A DNA stretch of 31,428 nt from a virus, in the IMG/VR virus record IMGVR_UViG_3300036671_000241, positions 1 to 31,428 of that record; one strand, written 5' to 3'. Below the pieces are notes generated by a model. That model did no database searches. It was given only the letters and a program-made list of their open reading frames with translations, and had not been told where the DNA came from. This document shows positions 27,061-31,428 of the stretch, piece by piece. How positions within the stretch are numbered: position 1 is the stretch's first letter; the number at the start of each line of letters is the position of its first letter. Both the position numbers and the translations under genes were made by a program.

Positions 27061-29403
27061 ATGGCAGTAGGAGCAGTAGTCGCCCGGATTCTCACTCAAT
27101 ATTCTGACAAGGGAAGCAAGGCAGCATCCAGGGATATAAATAAACTTGGAAAATCTTTCGATAAGTTTGCAGGGAAAACAGCAAAGGCCTTCGGATTAGC
27201 GGCAGCAGCAGGAGCAGCATTCGCAGTCAAGATCGGCATCGATTCCGTCAAGGCAGCGATCGCAGATCAGAAATCACAGGCTCTACTTGCCAATTCACTC
27301 AAGAATACAACAGGGGCAACAGACGCCGCGATCGCATCGGCAGAATCGTACATAGACAAAATTCAGCGCACCTTCGGAGTCGTCGATGACGACTTAAGGC
27401 CAGCGCTTGCAAAATTATCTGGTGTCACCGGAGATATCACTGCGGCGCAAGGACTTCTAGGCGTAGCACTTGATCTTTCAGCAGGAGCAGGCATCAGCCT
27501 AGAATCATCCGTTGCAGCGATTACAAAGGCAAGCCAGGGCAACTTCGGAGCGCTCACAAAGATGGGCGTACCGATCGATGAAAATACAAAGAAGACGAAA
27601 GACTTCGCAGCCGTTCTCGGAATCTTAGATAAGCAGTTCGGTGGATCAGCAGCAACCAGGGCAAACACGTTCGAATTTAGAATGAAGCGCCTGGGCATTG
27701 CATTCGACGAAGCGAAAGAAACACTAGGCACAGCGCTCATGCCTACACTTGAAGAATTATTCACAGTCATGGTCACGAAAGTTATTCCAGCGATACAAAC
27801 TTTTCTCACCGAGAACGGCGACAAGCTCGTCGGCGTTATGACAAAAGCGATCAAGGCAGTCATAGGCTTTGGCTTTACGATTTTTAAGATATTTGCATTC
27901 GTAGCAAAGCATAAAACCGTCTTCGTAACACTTGGCGCACTCTTCGCAGCAACATTCGTAGCAGGTAAAGTCATGGCATTTGTAACAGCCATCCAGGGAT
28001 TGATTAAGGCTTACCAGGCAATCAGAGCAGCAGCAATAGGAGCAGCAGCAGCACAGGCAGCAGCGACCGGCGGAATTTCAGTCGCAGCAGCAGTCGCTGG
28101 AGTTGCCGCATTCGCAGCAACGCTCGGTGGACTTTATCTCGTCGTCAAAAAAGCAAACGGCGAGATGACAAAGATGGAAGGAAAAGGCGACGATTTAGAA
28201 TTCTCATTCGAGGGTTTGAATGGAACGACTGACGACTTCCTGAAAAATCTCAAAGGACTCAATGTCGATCTTGGCAAGGCAGGAAAGAATACAAAGGTAC
28301 TCACAGCAGCAGACCTCAAGCTTCTAGCAACTCAGCGAGCGCTGGCTGCTTTGGCAAAGTTCAAGATCAAGCCAACGACAGAAACAGATCCGATCCAATT
28401 AGAAGCAGCACGCCTGAACCTTATAAAGCAAGCAAATATCCAGGAATCAGTTCGCGTCCAAGCAATCCTCGCAAACCTGGAAGCGCAGCTCAAGGCAAAC
28501 GATGCCATCAAGCGATACACCGACCTGCTAGGCGTCGTTGCAGATTCCAAGATTTCGCCAGAAGAAGTAATAATTCTTTCTCAGAAGTGGGGAATCAGCA
28601 AAGAAGCAGTCGTCGCATACACCAGTGCCATCTTTGCAGTAAACGACGGCAAGATAACAAAGACAGAAGTCGAAGCCCTTGCAACACAATGGGGAGTAAC
28701 AAAGAATCAAGCGCAGGTTTATCTAGACTTCTTCGCAGCTCTTAACGACGGCAAACTTGATCCCACAGAGATCAACCAACTGGCAACCAAGTGGGGGCTG
28801 ACGAATAAACAAGTCACCGATTACGCCACAAAAATATCAGCAGGCGTCAGCCCTTCCGATCTTTGGCCCACACCTGGAAACCAAGCAGAGCAATCATGGA
28901 AGAACGCGCTCACAGCACTCAATGCCTACGTTGCAGCATCGGGAGCAAAGATCGCAGCTCCAGCACCGACACCGACAGCACCGCCGATGGCAGGAACGCC
29001 GCTGCCGCCAGGATTCAAGCCTTCAGTAGTTCTCCCACCTCCAATATTTCAACCAGGACAGCCAGGCTTTATCGGGCCAGTTTTACCAAAGACAGCAACA
29101 CCAGCACCGACGACGAGCAACTTCACCGACCGAAGCCTTGAAAGCAAGTTAAGAGGGATGGGGATGGCTGTTCTGGGCGAAGGCGGAATTGTAAACAGCC
29201 CTACCGCCGCCTTGATCGGCGAAGCAGGACCAGAAGCAGTAATACCGCTAAGCCGCATGGGATCGATGGGTGGTTCAAGCGTTAACATCGTGATCAACGG
29301 AAGCGTGACCAGCGAAGGCGACCTCGTGAACGCGATCCGTAACGCGATCCTTCAGGGCCAAAATAACGGCCAGGCAATAACCAAGACAGCGATCCAACTC
29401 TGA
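27061..29403 (+). CDS. Tape measure protein with internal EF-hand-like repeats
   Basis: A 780-residue protein. The N-terminus (V-A-R-I-L-T-Q-Y-S-D-K-G-S-K-A-A) and long helical part are typical. Hydrophobic segments lie near 280-310 and 335-362 (V-F-V-T-L-G-A-L-F-A-A-T-F; A-A-V-A-G-V-A-A-F-A-A-T-L-G-G). Residues 495-595 hold three 34-residue repeats with D-G-K-I-x-x-x-E. A Pro-rich linker precedes the classic end G-E-G-G-I-V, G-E-A-G-P-E-A-V-I-P-L. It sets tail length and is probably ejected to form a channel in the host membrane. It is the largest gene here. Confidence 0.92.
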   Translation: MAVGAVVARILTQYSDKGSKAASRDINKLGKSFDKFAGKTAKAFGLAAAAGAAFAVKIGIDSVKAAIADQKSQALLANSLKNTTGATDAAIASAESYIDKIQRTFGVVDDDLRPALAKLSGVTGDITAAQGLLGVALDLSAGAGISLESSVAAITKASQGNFGALTKMGVPIDENTKKTKDFAAVLGILDKQFGGSAATRANTFEFRMKRLGIAFDEAKETLGTALMPTLEELFTVMVTKVIPAIQTFLTENGDKLVGVMTKAIKAVIGFGFTIFKIFAFVAKHKTVFVTLGALFAATFVAGKVMAFVTAIQGLIKAYQAIRAAAIGAAAAQAAATGGISVAAAVAGVAAFAATLGGLYLVVKKANGEMTKMEGKGDDLEFSFEGLNGTTDDFLKNLKGLNVDLGKAGKNTKVLTAADLKLLATQRALAALAKFKIKPTTETDPIQLEAARLNLIKQANIQESVRVQAILANLEAQLKANDAIKRYTDLLGVVADSKISPEEVIILSQKWGISKEAVVAYTSAIFAVNDGKITKTEVEALATQWGVTKNQAQVYLDFFAALNDGKLDPTEINQLATKWGLTNKQVTDYATKISAGVSPSDLWPTPGNQAEQSWKNALTALNAYVAASGAKIAAPAPTPTAPPMAGTPLPPGFKPSVVLPPPIFQPGQPGFIGPVLPKTATPAPTTSNFTDRSLESKLRGMGMAVLGEGGIVNSPTAALIGEAGPEAVIPLSRMGSMGGSSVNIVINGSVTSEGDLVNAIRNAILQGQNNGQAITKTAIQL

Positions 29404-30659
29404 TGGCAGGCATTCCACAGCTCGGAGCACAGATCGACTTCGTCAACGGCCCGGCGTTTATCTCGGCCGCCTTCACATTAGACGATGCAATCAAGGGCAT
29501 ACTAGGAACAGGCCAGCTCGCAGACGCCGATGACTCGGTCGACATTTCAGACATTATCCTGCGCTCATCCATTCGCAGAGGAAGAAACCGAATCCTAAAC
29601 AAATTTGAAGCAGGCACAGCAATCGTCGAGATCAAGGATGAGACAGGCGACTGGAACCCGGCTAATACGGCAGGGCCTTATTACGGCAAACTCGTACCGT
29701 TGCGCAAGATAAGAATCTACGCAGATTATGAAGGCATTCGTTACTATTTATTTTCAGGATTTATCACCAGCTACGATACGACATTCGCTCTGGGAACCGA
29801 TGAAGTTTCCAAAGTAGTCCTGCAATGCGTGGATGGCTTCCGCCTTCTTAACAATGCAGCGATAACCACAGTCCCAGATAGCGGAGCAGGGCAACTAAGC
29901 GGAACACGCATCAACAAGCTGCTCGACGTCGTCGACTGGCCACTATTCCAAAGAGATATCAACGCCGGCGATAGCACGATGCAGGCGGATCCAGGAACAG
30001 CAGAGAGAACCGTCCTGGAAGCAATTCAAACGGTGGAAAGCAGCGAATTCGGTGGCTTCTTCCTGGACGCAGAAGGGAATGCGACGTTTTACTCAAGAAC
30101 GACAGTAAGCCAGTACGCAGACTCGACACCGACAGTTTTCAGCGATGACGGCACAGGAATCGGATATGCGCAGATCGATCTGGCATTCGATGACACCTTG
30201 ATTGTAAACGACGTATCGGTTCAGAGACTCAACGGCACAAATCAAGTGGTTTCTGATCAGATATCGATCGATAACTACTTCATCCATTCAGGAGCCAGGA
30301 CAGGCATTCTGGTGCAAACAGATACCGAATCGCTAAACCAAGCAATCATGATTCTAGACGCACGCAAAGACGCCACTCTTCGTATTGATTCCATGACCCT
30401 AAACCTTGTCGACGATGGCCAGATAGCACGAAACGTCGCAGGCATTGAACTAGAGATATTTGACCTTGTAAATATCACGAAAGCAATGCCCGGATCCACA
30501 TCGATCACTAGCGAATTATTCGTGCAAGGGCTGCAACACGACATAACAAGGACAACCTTTACCACTAAGATATTGACCAGTGAACCAATTATCCAAGCAA
30601 TTATACTAGACAGCACATCGCAGGGAATTCTGAACGTTGCAGGCGTTCTAAGTTACTAA
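29403..30659 (+). CDS. Minor tail protein (distal tail / hub-like)
   Basis: A 418-residue protein starting in the tape-measure stop (TGATG). It has S-S-I-R-R-G-R-N, K-F-E-A-G-T-A-I-V-E-I-K-D-E-T-G-D-W-N-P, then L-R-K-I-R-I-Y-A-D-Y and Y-L-F-S-G-F-I-T-S-Y, which mark the minor tail or baseplate proteins that follow the tape measure in actinophages. The C-terminal half is beta-rich. It probably forms the tail-tip hub on which the fibre protein assembles. No enzyme motif is seen. Confidence 0.75.
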   Translation: MAGIPQLGAQIDFVNGPAFISAAFTLDDAIKGILGTGQLADADDSVDISDIILRSSIRRGRNRILNKFEAGTAIVEIKDETGDWNPANTAGPYYGKLVPLRKIRIYADYEGIRYYLFSGFITSYDTTFALGTDEVSKVVLQCVDGFRLLNNAAITTVPDSGAGQLSGTRINKLLDVVDWPLFQRDINAGDSTMQADPGTAERTVLEAIQTVESSEFGGFFLDAEGNATFYSRTTVSQYADSTPTVFSDDGTGIGYAQIDLAFDDTLIVNDVSVQRLNGTNQVVSDQISIDNYFIHSGARTGILVQTDTESLNQAIMILDARKDATLRIDSMTLNLVDDGQIARNVAGIELEIFDLVNITKAMPGSTSITSELFVQGLQHDITRTTFTTKILTSEPIIQAIILDSTSQGILNVAGVLSY

Positions 30660-30671
30660 GAAGGAGAAATC

Positions 30672-31428
30672 ATGGCAGGAGCAGGCTACAAGTTATTTGC
30701 AACAGGAGACGTGCTGACAGCAGCGCAAGTCAATACTTTTCTGATGCAGCAGACAGTGATGGTATTTGCCGACTCCACAGCTCGAACCACAGCCCTGACG
30801 GGCGTGCTTGCAGAAGGCATGGTTACATATCTCCAGGATACAAACGCCCTGGAAGTTTATGACGGATCCTCATTTATTGGAGCAACAGGCGACATCACCG
30901 GCCTCACCGCTAGCACAGGCATCACGATCACCAGTGCGACAGGACCAGTACCAACCATAGCGATCGATTCAACCGTTGCCACTTTAAACGGCAGCCAGAC
31001 TTTAACCAACAAGACACTAACAGCACCGATTATCGCCACGATCAGCAACACCGGCACTTTGACCTTTCCAACATCAACGGACACGATCGTAGGAAGAGCA
31101 ACCAGCGATACTTTAACTAATAAAACTCTTACTGCCCCGATAGTCAATCTTGCCTTTAACGCACAAACTGGAACAACATACACTTTAGTTGCTGGTGACT
31201 CAGGAAAACTTGTAACTTCTTCCAACGGCTCAGCAGTTACCGTAACAATTCCTACTGGCGTATTTGCAGCAGGTGAGTCTATAAATGTGCAATCAATTGG
31301 CGTTGGACTGACCACAATTTCAGGAGCAGCGGTCACTATTACTTCAACAGGTGCAAGTGCTATCGCGCCAATACTACGAGCAAGATACTCAGCAGCAACA
31401 ATTATTTGCACAGCGGCTGGAGTCTTTA
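30672..31428 (+). CDS. Tail fibre-like protein, N-terminal part (3' cut by window edge)
   Basis: AAGAAGGAGAAATC gives a strong start at 30672. It reads MAGAGYKLFATGDVLTAAQV, then M-V-T-Y-L-Q-D-T-N-A-L-E-V-Y-D-G-S-S-F, the N-terminal docking domain often seen in actinophage tail-tip genes. Two T-L-T-N-K-T-L-T-A-P units follow. From 31008 it matches the protein at 2-445 except for three residues. With a circular map it would end after V-I-G-D-I-A at 445, giving 259 residues. Confidence 0.8.
   Translation, partial: MAGAGYKLFATGDVLTAAQVNTFLMQQTVMVFADSTARTTALTGVLAEGMVTYLQDTNALEVYDGSSFIGATGDITGLTASTGITITSATGPVPTIAIDSTVATLNGSQTLTNKTLTAPIIATISNTGTLTFPTSTDTIVGRATSDTLTNKTLTAPIVNLAFNAQTGTTYTLVAGDSGKLVTSSNGSAVTVTIPTGVFAAGESINVQSIGVGLTTISGAAVTITSTGASAIAPILRARYSAATIICTAAGVF
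31007..31428. repeat. Right copy of imperfect terminal direct repeat
   Basis: It matches 1-422 without gaps, with 28 substitutions confined to the part corresponding to 112-323. Exact flanks of 111 and 99 bases surround the variable centre. See the left copy for interpretation. Confidence 0.9.

Noticed and set aside
27363-27992. 209-residue minus-strand open frame opposite the tape measure
   Set aside because: It lacks a ribosome site, lies fully inside a well-supported gene and is rich in residues expected from antisense of Ala/Lys codons.
7083-30659. Lysogeny genes (integrase, excisionase, repressor, attachment site)
   Set aside because: No protein with recombinase motifs and no tRNA-derived attachment core was found; the T-arm-like element is not accompanied by an integrase.
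30857-31411. 184-residue minus-strand open frame opposite the tail fibre gene
   Set aside because: Val/Ala/Thr-rich antisense of a Thr/Ser/Gly-rich coding region; no start signal and no motif.

Overview
The window is an almost complete genome of a tailed, siphovirus-like phage of an actinobacterium. The host is inferred from a WhiB-type iron-sulphur protein (7962-8426), a class known from actinobacteria and their phages. The phage class follows from a full HK97-type head module, a P27-type small terminase, a Terminase_1-type large terminase and a long-tail module with a 780-residue tape measure. I see no integrase, excisionase or recognisable immunity repressor, so nothing points to lysogeny. 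The mid-range base composition and uncultured-phage style suggest, without proof, a freshwater actinophage.

The last 422 bases repeat the first 422 with 28 substitutions, nearly all silent, and the cut tail gene at the right end continues in frame into the left end. The simplest reading is a circularly mapping genome of about 31.0 kb whose ends come from two strain variants. The gene order then closes into a ring. A long plus-strand unit runs from 7083 through the right end and back round to 5251, and a short minus-strand unit runs from 6835 down to 5328. The two diverge from one control region (6836-7082, with palindromes) and converge on one terminator (5287-5318).

Layout: 1-1610 tail fibre end, a seven-bladed propeller protein and a small downstream protein; 1607-2737 lysis (membrane protein, overlapping lipoprotein, CHAP endolysin, holin-like protein); 2741-5251 a DUF6378-like protein, two glycosyltransferases and a sugar epimerase; 5328-6835 eight small minus-strand genes including a ribbon-helix-helix protein; 7083-10546 early genes (Hjc-like nuclease, WhiB-HTH, lysozyme-fold protein, Cas4-like exonuclease, ssDNA-binding-like protein); 10547-10685 a tRNA-like RNA candidate; 10686-12886 zinc ribbon and primase-helicase; 12887-13039 an origin candidate; 13040-15090 zinc proteins, endonuclease VII and HNH; 15243-18839 ParB-methyltransferase and terminase; 18847-24653 head genes with a fourth glycan gene; 24653-31428 tail genes, with two paralogous tube proteins and a -1 frameshift in the tail chaperone.

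The phage appears to rely on the host DNA polymerase but brings its own initiation enzyme, recombination nucleases and ssDNA-binding protein. It invests unusually in sugar chemistry for its size. Coding density is extreme: most neighbouring genes overlap by 1 to 14 bases, which supports several very short genes proposed here. No stretch above 300 bases lacks a gene.
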